The position numbers were made by a program, and so were the translations under genes. A stretch of 64,000 bases of DNA from Candidatus Cloacimonetes bacterium 4572_55 (GTDB taxonomy: Bacteria; 4572-55): the NCBI GenBank assembly GCA_002084765.1, contig NBMB01000004.1:54742-118741 (forward strand). Direction: 5' to 3'. This document shows positions 55,424 through 64,000 of this stretch, piece after piece. Under the pieces are notes generated by a model. It was not told where the DNA came from. It was given only the letters and a program-made list of their open reading frames with translations, and searched no databases. Each line of letters begins with the position of its first letter. The stretch's first letter is position 1.

Positions 55424-58400
55424 TTATTTCAGAAGCATCATTCTCTTTGTTGTAGACTCTCCATCTCCAGAGAGCATATAGAAATAGACGCCGCTGGAAG
55501 TTGGCTCGCCATGGTCGTTCAATCCGTTCCAACGCACAGAATGATGTCCTGCGTCTTTCGTGTCGTTTACCAACGTGCGGACGAGCTGTCCTGTCACGCT
55601 GTAGACCATCAGGGTCACTTGCCCGGTCTTCGGTAAAGCGAAGTTGATAACGGTTGAGGGGTTAAAAGGATTCGGGAAATTTTGAGACAGTTCCATCACT
55701 TTGGGAAGCTCTTTCACTGTCAGCGTATAGTCGCTCACACCAGCTTGGATCATCTGGAAATCAGCGTTGATCAGGGTCGCTTTGTTGAATTTCAGCGCGC
55801 TTTCGGTTTCTCCGATTGCACGGAAGACCACTGTCGCAACAGAGCCGTCCGCCTGTACTCCGCCAATAGAGCCGTTCAAACGGGAAATAGTCATCGCGAT
55901 TGCGCCTTCTTTCTCCTGAGTGAGCATCGTGGTCTGATCGTCAGACTTAAGAAGCTCGGTCTGCTCGAGAGAGACGAATTCTAAAGCGGTCGGATCGTAA
56001 GTAATCTCCAAATCCACGCCGAAGAGGTTATCTGCGCCATGGATCATCAGGTCCATGGGGATCAGATCGTTTGGCTCGATATGCTCCACATCGGTATTGA
56101 AAGAGAGTTCCGCTACCAAGTTGCTAACAACAGCGATACCTGATAGTTCTTCCTCTTGACTTGCGGGAAAATCTGGACCCACTTCTCCATATTGGAGAGC
56201 GAACCAGGACAGATCGGTAGAGTTGACCTTATTATCCTCGAACCAGCCTCCTTGCACAGATGCAATATCCGCGTTATCCTCGGAGAAGATATTTTGCGGC
56301 AGGAGCCAGTTAGGGGAAGCCGGATCCGTTTCTGTCGAACCCACTGAACCGAATGCCCAGGAGATACCGATCAAATCAACTCCGTCCACAGTGTTGTTAT
56401 GATTAAAATCGGCTTTATTCCACCACGGGGCAGAGACCGGAACAAATGTAGCGGTAAAAGACGCTATGAATTGGGCTTGCAACGGATCAAGATTTTCGTC
56501 AAAGAAATTACGCTCATCTTGATTAGGAATGATCTGCGATGAGACTTCCTCTTCTGCGAAAATCCGATAGTGAATTGTCGCGAGCAGACCGTCGTCGTCA
56601 ATACCTTCCACACCGCCCAGAAGGGAACTGGCAAATGAGAGGGAACCGTTCGTATTATTGAATGCCCGGATAAAGGATGTGGGATTACCGGAGCTGGTTA
56701 AGAAGTCGCCTTCCACCACGTCCAATATCTCAATATATTCATTATCAAAGTCGAATTCCATAGAATAGCCGAACAGGTTGGCGGCAAATTTGATCATCAC
56801 GTCGATGCTGGCTTCCACAGGTTCTGCGGATTCCAACGTGTCCGCTGCAGGTGAGAAATAGACTTTCAAGCCTGGTTGGACAACTTCATATTCCACATCA
56901 GCCGTTACGGCATTGCCCGCAGCGTCTGTCACTGTGATGGCAAATTCGTATGAACCACCAAGCCAAACAAAACCGTCGTTCACCGTAATATCCAGATCAA
57001 ACGTCCAAGCACCTGCACCGGTGTCATATTGGAAATTCGTGATACCGTATGCAGAAAAACTTTGAGCGTTGTCAACAGTCACGCTGAATGTCTCAAAGTC
57101 GGCTCCGTCTTGGGTGACGACCACCTGGATTCCTTGCATATTGGTATCATTCGCTGGCCAGACCACAGTCACATAGTCGTCAATAACCGACCCATCTGCC
57201 GGGACAAAACCTGCCGCGTCGATGACCGGGAGGGTTCCATCTACTGTATAGGTTCGGCTTACGCTTGCCATGTTACCAGCCCGGTCATAGATCGATGCGG
57301 TCACATCAAAATCACCGTCGGGATTCCAATTGACAGAGGTAAAGTACCATGCCTCTTCGATTGCGTTATAAGCGATGTCCTGGACACCGATGGTCTCGCC
57401 TTCGTCAAACCAGATATTGTCAACCGGGGCGTCAACCGGGGCTTCGAATTCATAGTCATTGCCCACGGTCACATTGAGACGATCCTGATTTAGGTCGCTC
57501 GCGGGTAACACAAAGGTTTCGTTAGGCTTGATCACCGCGGCAGTCGGAGCCAAAAAGCTGGTTGCGACAGTCGGTAGCGTGTTATCAACTGTGAAGGCAG
57601 CCTGATAAAGCTCTCCGGCATTGTCCGCAGCGTCTATGCCTTGAGCGGAAAAAGCGTATGCGCCATCTGACCAGATCAGGTCACGAATCTGATTTATCGA
57701 TTCGATCTTATCGCTTCCTGCATTGGAGAAAAGACCGTCTGTCTCTTTGACATTGTCAAGTCCCAGGGACAGTTCGGCGGGTCTCGGAGCCGATGAACGG
57801 CTTGAGAGCGGAACTTCCTCGGTTTCCAACAGTGTGTTCAGAGTCGCGACCATTGCCCCTTGCTCCGCGTCATAATAGAGCGATACGCCCCACTCGTCTG
57901 CGTCGCCGGGCTCTGTCACACTGGTCATAATACGATACGCCGGTGTAATCGCCGTCATATCAGACTCTTCGAATTGAAGATAGAATTGGTTCAGATTTTC
58001 ATCTGTGACTGGAAACAGAACATCCATGATCCCTTTGACATGAGCACCGGCAGCCGGCTGAATATTGGCTGTGTCCACGACAGGGTCAATATCGTCGGCA
58101 AACAGCGTCAAAGCTCTGTCAATAAAGGTTTGGAAATCTGTGAGACTTGCACCAGAAACAGAAGCGGAGGAGAATCCCAAATAGATTGCCTCAGCAACGG
58201 AACCCTCTTCCTCAACGCTGAACTTACCGCCAACAGCCAAAGGATTCCCTGTGGTACCGCCGGTGAAATAGATGTATTGCGCAAGACCGGAGAGAGTCAA
58301 TCCAGCGGGAGCCGCGTCCAACTCAAGTGTGAGATCGCGAGTCACATAGCTGGTATAATCGTCCTGCACAACCGTTCCGACAGCTTGTTCCGCAGCATCT

Positions 58401-61400
58401 CCCGGGGCAAACCCGGAGACTGAAACATGACTGTAATAGGAAGGCACAACAGTTACGTTCTGGGCAAACTGGAGCATGTCGCCGCCGTCTGTCAAGAATG
58501 CCTCAATTTGCGCGTCATACGCGCTGATATCGATAGCATTGACGCCCGCGTCCCAAATAATCAGGTCAAAACCGGTCAGATTCACCATGTCGAATCCACC
58601 GTATTGGTTTATATTCCATGAGCTATAGGCAACGTCCGCTGCTCCCAACGCGTCTAACAGGTTGGTGTTACGCGCCGTGCCTTGAGTAGCGTCCACCACG
58701 AAAGTAGAGGAGCTATGCACGCTTGGAACGGTTCCGGTCGCTACGTCGGACATATTACTTTCCGTATCGCGAACCTCTACGTCGTCATAAACAGCGGAGA
58801 CGCGATAGGAGTAGGTCTCCCCTATTGTAACATTTTGATCAATAAAAGCGGTCATGTTAGCATCCAATACAGCACCAACGCTGTATTGGGCACCGTCCTG
58901 TTCCATTCTCCATATCTTATAATTGACCAATCCTTCACGAACCGCGGGAGCGGTCCAGGTCACAACCAGAAGCTCAGCGAACTCGTCGCTCACGCCGCTG
59001 ATGGTGGGTGCTACGTCGCTGGACGCGTTGGGAGCGTCCGGAGTGGGAGTCACATATTGGTATCCATCCGGGATTGGTATCTCATTGGCAAATTCGCCCA
59101 AAAGCACCAGATCACCGTCGGGTATCAAGCCCATTGCGTTCCCTTCCGGAGGTTCTGCTGCCCAGCCCATTTGGAAGACGCGCTCGCCGTCGGCATTGAA
59201 AAGATAGATGTTATCCGCTGCGGCGTTCAGCATATCCACGGGATAATCTTCGCCTTGTAGCGTCAAAAATCCACCTGGAGCCACAGTTTCCCGCGCTTCG
59301 ATCGGCACGGTGTATATGTCGTTGGCGAGAATCATCCATCCGCTCAGGTCTACGTCTGCGTCGCCGTTATTATACAGCTCAATAAAAGGAGCGTCCGCGA
59401 TGAAGGTTTCGTTTACGACAATAGTCGATCCGCCGAGATTGGCGGCGGCACCGCTGTTCTCAGCATCGGGTGTAGAAGCCACCAGGTTAAAGTCCACGGC
59501 GCAGTTCCCGGTAATCTCTCCATCGGGAATACGAGAGCAACTCAGATCGCCTGCCGGAGCTGGACCCGGTCCAGAGGTTCCGTATGCGACAAATCCAATT
59601 ATCATCGGTTCTGCCCGATCATCGGACAATGCGACAAAAGCACCTTCTGTAGGCAGATTTATGTCGGTATCTAACAGGAGATAATCGCCAGAGTTGATAA
59701 CAACTCCGTCGCCAAAAACAAACGATCCTGTTCCCCAATCTAATGTCCAGTTGGATAGGTCGGCAATGACTGGAGTTGTGTTATAGAGTTCGATCCAGCC
59801 CTCTTCGCCGGTCACAAACTCATTGATGAGCACATCATCCTCAAAGGGACCTTCCGCATGACGCACGCGACCCGTGATCGGATCCGCATAGAAACGCACG
59901 CTGATATTGTCCTCCACACTGAAGGTGATCGGCGTCGCTGTCTGCGTCAGACCATAGAGACCCATTTGATATTCATAATCGTCGGCAGTCGCGATCACAT
60001 AATAGGTGAAATTTCCGCCGGTTTCAAAGAAGTAGGTGGCTTGGTATGCGCCGTCTTCCTCTTGGGTATCCATCGGAATTTCGGCGCGAGCCTCCCAATC
60101 TCCGTTGAGAGTGAAGGTTTTGTCCATGCCGCCAAACACAGTGTCATACGCGTAATGGGCTTCAGGAATCCAGTCGCTGCCGTCGCCCAGGCTGACAAAG
60201 GTGATTGTCACATCGTTACCCGCGCCAAACAGGATCGGAATCGCGCCATCAGTGGGATATGCAAAATTCGCATTTCCATTGGGAACGACCTGATAGCCAG
60301 GACCCCAATCGAAATTTTCATTCGTGGTAACGCTCAATTGATGCACGCCATTGCCAATTGTGTTGAAACTGGTCAGCATATCATCGGTCGAGAAATCAAG
60401 CGCGCCGATCAATTCGCTTTCAACGGAGCCATATAGGTTGAACGGAATAACGGTTGCTCTGATACGACCTTTGTTGGCGTCGATCTCGAAACGGACGCGA
60501 TCGCCCGGATCTGCAGAAAAAGCCAAATTGTTCGCTGAGCCGTCGCTGGTATAACCAGCGGTTCCGATCTGGAAGTCCAGACTATTATCGCGAGCCGCTC
60601 GGAAGACCAGACCCGCGTCAATATCGTCCTGGCTAATAGTCCGTTCGTAGGCAAAGAAACCGTCGCCCGTATGAACGGCTTGGGTCTCGGTTGAAGCGGA
60701 ATTGTCGCCCTGCCAGGGACCGATAATTGTCCAGGTGTCGGCTTGGGGATTCATGGTGCTGTCCCACACATAGTTGACGCTCGGCGTCCAAAAAGTATCA
60801 TATTGTTTGCTCAAATAGAATGTGACCTCTTCGGATGACTCAAAAGCAATACGAATCGGATTTGCGACAGGAATTGCGCTTCCCACATTGCCGCTAACCA
60901 GCAAGATCTGGTACCCGCCGAGTGGGGTCTGGTCTTGCCAATCGTAATACTGCTGAGCGGTGTGGGTCAAAGTCCAGATCCCGTCGCCGTTATCATCAGT
61001 GAACATCGTAGCTTCATCGTTCGGGTCAAAATTGGCTCCGCCGCCTATAGCCGTTTCCAGATCGCCGTATAGATTTGGCGGAGGTTCGTAAACGGAAAGA
61101 TCGTCAAAATACCAGCCTGGGTATTGGTTGACAGAACCGTCGCTGCCAAAATAAAAAGCGAACATGAATTCGTTGCCAATGTAAGGCGCTAAGCTGATCT
61201 CGACGTCTTGCCATCCCTCGCTGTCAGAGGTAAAGCCGGGCGTGCCAAGGGCGTAAATATAATCATCGGGATAGCCAAAGCTTACTTCGTCAGTGGGGTC
61301 AATTGGCAACACATTCCAAGTAGCTCCAAGATCGATAGAGTATAAGATCACGCCGCCGTCCCAACTACTTTCTATGAGATACCAGTGTCGGAAACTTAGT

Positions 61401-64000
61401 ATCGGGTCCACAGAACTGCGCAAATCGAGCGCGAAGGGAGTCTCTAAAACCGCCCGAGCATTATTGTAATACCCTCCGAAATCTCCAGACGTATGATCAT
61501 AGTTGTTTGCCAGACCGATACCCCATACGTTTTCGCCAGACGGGGCAACCTGGGGACCATATTCGCTACCGCCCAATCGACCCCATTCCCAGAGACCGTT
61601 CGGGAAGTCGGGATTATTTCCCACATTGACAAACGCGTTCAGATTCCCGTTGTCTTCCTCAAAATCAGAGAAATAGGGCAGTTGCATACCCCACCTGATC
61701 ACGAAATCATAGAGGAAAGAGAACCCGGTATTTCCTATAATATCCGCCGCGGTGACATAATATTGGACAGTAGTTCCGACGACCTGACCCGGAATATCCG
61801 CGGTGAATGTCGCGGCTTCGTCTCGGACATCAATAGCTGTCATAAGGATCGAGTTATACGTCTCGCCTTGATCAATCGAATAATGGAGGTATACTTCATT
61901 ATAGTCAATCAAGCCGTTGTCATCGACCGAAGCTTCAACCGGATAGGGTCCCTGGGTGTCCGTTGTCGGTATGAGGGGATTATCGATAGCGACAAGGGGC
62001 GCAGTGCGATCACGTGGGGTCGCGCTCACCTCATTTGTGGGTGCGCTCACACCCTGAACCTCATATTCAGCCGAGACTAGGTAGAAGTAGGTCTGATCGT
62101 TCTCCACCTCTAAGTCCACATAATTCGTGTTGGTGGTGGTGGCGAACACCGGTAATGTGAGGTAATCTATGCCGGGTTCTGTTGCGCGATAGATATCATA
62201 CCAGAAATTTTCCACCCGATTGCGAGCAGTCATTGTGATGCCGTCATCGCTGGAAAGGACCATTGGATCAGCTATCAAGCCCTTTTCCATGAGTCCTTGA
62301 ATGCGATCAATTCTCATCTCGCTACGGACCGCGTCCGTCGCATGACCGGTTGTGGGTTCCAATTCGACGATGCCTCGTCCATCGCCATAATCGACCAACG
62401 CGCGGAACATCAGGTCCCTGCCGAGATAGTCGGGATAAATCTGACCCATTTCTGGAAAACTCGTCCACGATCCGCCAAGTTCATCGTTAAAGAAAAACCA
62501 TGAATTGCCACGAACCGGAGAAGTTTCATCGACAGAACTCCAGTTAAAACCATCCTCGCCATTGGTGACGCCCATAAAGAAATCGCCTGCGCCAAAATCT
62601 GTCGGGGAAGCGGCGTCAAAAGGAACAGTGAGGTCCACATCAACAAAAGAGCCGACGTCTCCAGCTTCCGGCGTCATCGCTATAGGAGCCATGAACTCTT
62701 CAGCCGGAGTTCCTGCATGACTGCCGCCCCACAGATGAATATTCCATTCCACATAATGATCCTCTAAACTCGCGCCGTCTGAGTCCCGACCAAAAGCGGG
62801 GTCCGCAAAAAATCGGAAGCCCACCACAGTCACCGGGTATGAAAGCGGGATGAATCGGACAGCAGTTCCACTGCCGACCGAAGAGGCTGCCACGCCATTT
62901 TCCCGACTGCCGTCGTCATAGGCAATCTCAGTATATACGTTGTCACCTGGGCAGGCAGGCATCCATGCCAATTCGACCTGGGATTCAAAACCGTCGCCTG
63001 CAACCAAATTACTCGGCGAGGGCGCGTAGCCGGTAATGGTCAAGTTTCCAAGTTGGGCAAAATCGAATCCATTTGCGGATCCGTCAAGGTCGGCGTAAAC
63101 CCATAGTCCTTGGAGATCGTCTTCCTCAAGTCTAAATCGAAAACTGTAATCATAAGAGCCGGGCATACACTGCGGATCTATGGTATAGGAATAAATATCG
63201 CCGTCGGTATCGCCGGTATCGCCGACATATCCCGCGTCAACCCATGTCCATTCGTCTAATGTCAAGCCCACGTCGCCATAACCGAATTGCGCGTCAATCC
63301 CTTGTCCTTGTCCTGAGGCATCGGTTAATCCGCCATGGAACACGCTGCCAAATATCTCAGGAATCGCTTCGCCGTTTGTGACTTCGATCTCCTCGGGTGA
63401 ATCGAGAAAACTGTTGTCTAGCTGCGGAAGAAATTCTCCCCACAATGAAGCGTTATAATTATGTTCCAATTGGTCAGCAGAGGATGAATAAGGTGCTACG
63501 ATAAACCAATAATTGCCAGGAATAAGCCCACCTGTAACAAGCGCTTCGCCTTCACCTTCGCCATTATCTCCAGCAAAAGTAGTAATAGACATGTCTTCAT
63601 TTCCAACCCAAATTGACGGGTCTCCACAGTTCACATCCACAGACGCGTAGATAATCATTGGCTCGGTCAGGGTAAAGTTAAACCAATCCATGTCTCTCGT
63701 CTCATCGGCGGCCCAATATGTACCTGTGATTAGGGTCGGAGCAGCTTCAGAGCCGACATTGCGTGGATCATACTCGACAGGGTCTGAGTTATTTCCTCCA
63801 TTAGGCTCGACTTCAGGATCGCCGATCGGATCAATATCCGCGCAAGAAATAATTTCCTCCACGAGCAATGTGTACTCACCAGAGGCACTACTGTACCCAT
63901 CAACTACGACATAATACGTGCCGGCATCAATTGCGAGTGACCCAATAAATGATACATAGCTACCGCACGGATCACCTGTATGATAGTCATCATTACAAGC
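55424..64000 (-). CDS. giant secreted multidomain protein with type IX signal (5' end outside window)
   Basis: The frame is open from the right edge (64000) to the stop at 55424, giving at least 2858 residues; the start lies outside. In protein order: PPC-like beta domains (edge to about 63450), a MAM-like lectin fold (about 61690-61080), a region of repeated Ig/CBM-like domains, two lamin-tail domains (about 59840-59550 and 59430-59100, both with WIELYN or FIELYN), an FN3 domain (about 59010-58750) and Ig-like domains. Then come a cohesin-like domain (about 56870-56550), a dockerin-like calcium segment (DFNHNNTVDGVDL and NKVNSTDL, about 56440-56190), a second cohesin-like domain (about 56130-55720) and the type IX tail (PNPFNPSTVINF ... 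KRMMLLK). It probably acts on the cell surface as a scaffold or adhesin. No protease triad was assigned. Confidence 0.85.
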   Translation of the reverse strand, partial: ACNDDYHTGDPCGSYVSFIGSLAIDAGTYYVVVDGYSSASGEYTLLVEEIISCADIDPIGDPEVEPNGGNNSDPVEYDPRNVGSEAAPTLITGTYWAADETRDMDWFNFTLTEPMIIYASVDVNCGDPSIWVGNEDMSITTFAGDNGEGEGEALVTGGLIPGNYWFIVAPYSSSADQLEHNYNASLWGEFLPQLDNSFLDSPEEIEVTNGEAIPEIFGSVFHGGLTDASGQGQGIDAQFGYGDVGLTLDEWTWVDAGYVGDTGDTDGDIYSYTIDPQCMPGSYDYSFRFRLEEDDLQGLWVYADLDGSANGFDFAQLGNLTITGYAPSPSNLVAGDGFESQVELAWMPACPGDNVYTEIAYDDGSRENGVAASSVGSGTAVRFIPLSYPVTVVGFRFFADPAFGRDSDGASLEDHYVEWNIHLWGGSHAGTPAEEFMAPIAMTPEAGDVGSFVDVDLTVPFDAASPTDFGAGDFFMGVTNGEDGFNWSSVDETSPVRGNSWFFFNDELGGSWTSFPEMGQIYPDYLGRDLMFRALVDYGDGRGIVELEPTTGHATDAVRSEMRIDRIQGLMEKGLIADPMVLSSDDGITMTARNRVENFWYDIYRATEPGIDYLTLPVFATTTNTNYVDLEVENDQTYFYLVSAEYEVQGVSAPTNEVSATPRDRTAPLVAIDNPLIPTTDTQGPYPVEASVDDNGLIDYNEVYLHYSIDQGETYNSILMTAIDVRDEAATFTADIPGQVVGTTVQYYVTAADIIGNTGFSFLYDFVIRWGMQLPYFSDFEEDNGNLNAFVNVGNNPDFPNGLWEWGRLGGSEYGPQVAPSGENVWGIGLANNYDHTSGDFGGYYNNARAVLETPFALDLRSSVDPILSFRHWYLIESSWDGGVILYSIDLGATWNVLPIDPTDEVSFGYPDDYIYALGTPGFTSDSEGWQDVEISLAPYIGNEFMFAFYFGSDGSVNQYPGWYFDDLSVYEPPPNLYGDLETAIGGGANFDPNDEATMFTDDNGDGIWTLTHTAQQYYDWQDQTPLGGYQILLVSGNVGSAIPVANPIRIAFESSEEVTFYLSKQYDTFWTPSVNYVWDSTMNPQADTWTIIGPWQGDNSASTETQAVHTGDGFFAYERTISQDDIDAGLVFRAARDNSLDFQIGTAGYTSDGSANNLAFSADPGDRVRFEIDANKGRIRATVIPFNLYGSVESELIGALDFSTDDMLTSFNTIGNGVHQLSVTTNENFDWGPGYQVVPNGNANFAYPTDGAIPILFGAGNDVTITFVSLGDGSDWIPEAHYAYDTVFGGMDKTFTLNGDWEARAEIPMDTQEEDGAYQATYFFETGGNFTYYVIATADDYEYQMGLYGLTQTATPITFSVEDNISVRFYADPITGRVRHAEGPFEDDVLINEFVTGEEGWIELYNTTPVIADLSNWTLDWGTGSFVFGDGVVINSGDYLLLDTDINLPTEGAFVALSDDRAEPMIIGFVAYGTSGPGPAPAGDLSCSRIPDGEITGNCAVDFNLVASTPDAENSGAAANLGGSTIVVNETFIADAPFIELYNNGDADVDLSGWMILANDIYTVPIEARETVAPGGFLTLQGEDYPVDMLNAAADNIYLFNADGERVFQMGWAAEPPEGNAMGLIPDGDLVLLGEFANEIPIPDGYQYVTPTPDAPNASSDVAPTISGVSDEFAELLVVTWTAPAVREGLVNYKIWRMEQDGAQYSVGAVLDANMTAFIDQNVTIGETYSYRVSAVYDDVEVRDTESNMSDVATGTVPSVHSSSTFVVDATQGTARNTNLLDALGAADVAYSSWNINQYGGFDMVNLTGFDLIIWDAGVNAIDISAYDAQIEAFLTDGGDMLQFAQNVTVVPSYYSHVSVSGFAPGDAAEQAVGTVVQDDYTSYVTRDLTLELDAAPAGLTLSGLAQYIYFTGGTTGNPLAVGGKFSVEEEGSVAEAIYLGFSSASVSGASLTDFQTFIDRALTLFADDIDPVVDTANIQPAAGAHVKGIMDVLFPVTDENLNQFYLQFEESDMTAITPAYRIMTSVTEPGDADEWGVSLYYDAEQGAMVATLNTLLETEEVPLSSRSSAPRPAELSLGLDNVKETDGLFSNAGSDKIESINQIRDLIWSDGAYAFSAQGIDAADNAGELYQAAFTVDNTLPTVATSFLAPTAAVIKPNETFVLPASDLNQDRLNVTVGNDYEFEAPVDAPVDNIWFDEGETIGVQDIAYNAIEEAWYFTSVNWNPDGDFDVTASIYDRAGNMASVSRTYTVDGTLPVIDAAGFVPADGSVIDDYVTVVWPANDTNMQGIQVVVTQDGADFETFSVTVDNAQSFSAYGITNFQYDTGAGAWTFDLDITVNDGFVWLGGSYEFAITVTDAAGNAVTADVEYEVVQPGLKVYFSPAADTLESAEPVEASIDVMIKFAANLFGYSMEFDFDNEYIEILDVVEGDFLTSSGNPTSFIRAFNNTNGSLSFASSLLGGVEGIDDDGLLATIHYRIFAEEEVSSQIIPNQDERNFFDENLDPLQAQFIASFTATFVPVSAPWWNKADFNHNNTVDGVDLIGISWAFGSVGSTETDPASPNWLLPQNIFSEDNADIASVQGGWFEDNKVNSTDLSWFALQYGEVGPDFPASQEEELSGIAVVSNLVAELSFNTDVEHIEPNDLIPMDLMIHGADNLFGVDLEITYDPTALEFVSLEQTELLKSDDQTTMLTQEKEGAIAMTISRLNGSIGGVQADGSVATVVFRAIGETESALKFNKATLINADFQMIQAGVSDYTLTVKELPKVMELSQNFPNPFNPSTVINFALPKTGQVTLMVYSVTGQLVRTLVNDTKDAGHHSVRWNGLNDHGEPTSSGVYFYMLSGDGESTTKRMMLLK

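Overview
The window looks like a chromosomal piece of an uncultured, Gram-negative, mainly anaerobic bacterium of the wider FCB group (the neighbourhood of Marinimicrobia, KSB1 or Zixibacteria). This placement is inferred from gene content. Several secreted proteins end in the FlgD-like C-terminal signal used by type IX secretion. There is a GWxTD-domain protein, a BshC-like bacillithiol enzyme, outer-membrane genes (BamD-like, LpxH, PilQ secretin), a reverse rubrerythrin and a piece of complex I. I saw no rRNA, tRNA, CRISPR array or intact insertion sequence.

Layout. 1-4.6 kb (minus strand): an RRM protein, reverse rubrerythrin, MdaB-like flavoprotein, a glycosyltransferase and a stand-alone GspF-like domain. 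4.6-7.9 kb: bamD-like, an anchored TPR protein, ssb and a DUF1573 protein whose reading frame crosses an in-frame TGA that is probably selenocysteine. 7.9-22.3 kb: bshC, a PD-(D/E)XK-like protein, phosphomannomutase, GWxTD, nuoIJKL, pgeF, glyQ, an AgmX/TonB-like protein, an unknown gene and lpxH. 22.3-43.4 kb (minus strand): a broken ABC permease with an intact ATPase, a DUF4388 protein, a TPR membrane protein, DUF2997 and DUF1257 proteins, a 1466-residue unknown protein, gyrA, a broken Gfo/Idh/MocA gene, and the pilMNOPQ operon. 43.7-50.9 kb: a methyltransferase, three type IX cargo proteins, a small kinase and a HisD paralogue that has lost its catalytic residues. 51-55.3 kb: an HU protein, then a tight cluster of a PPR-repeat histidine kinase, a lone receiver and a PIN-domain protein. 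55.4-64 kb (minus strand): a giant type IX secreted protein with cohesin, dockerin and lamin-tail domains that runs off the right edge.

The best candidate for an undescribed system is at 51984-55262. There a kinase carrying eukaryote-like RNA-binding PPR repeats and a duplicated phospho-acceptor domain is coupled to a receiver and a putative PIN ribonuclease, which suggests phosphorelay control of RNA cleavage. The second is the probable selenocysteine DUF1573 protein at 6692-7744, with a SECIS-like hairpin beginning directly after the TGA. Several dispersed repeats (19.9-20.1, 46.1-46.3, 49.2-49.4, 51.0-51.1 kb) sit at gene borders and appear to have altered gene ends. Three frame disruptions in two minus-strand genes are either pseudogenes or assembly errors.
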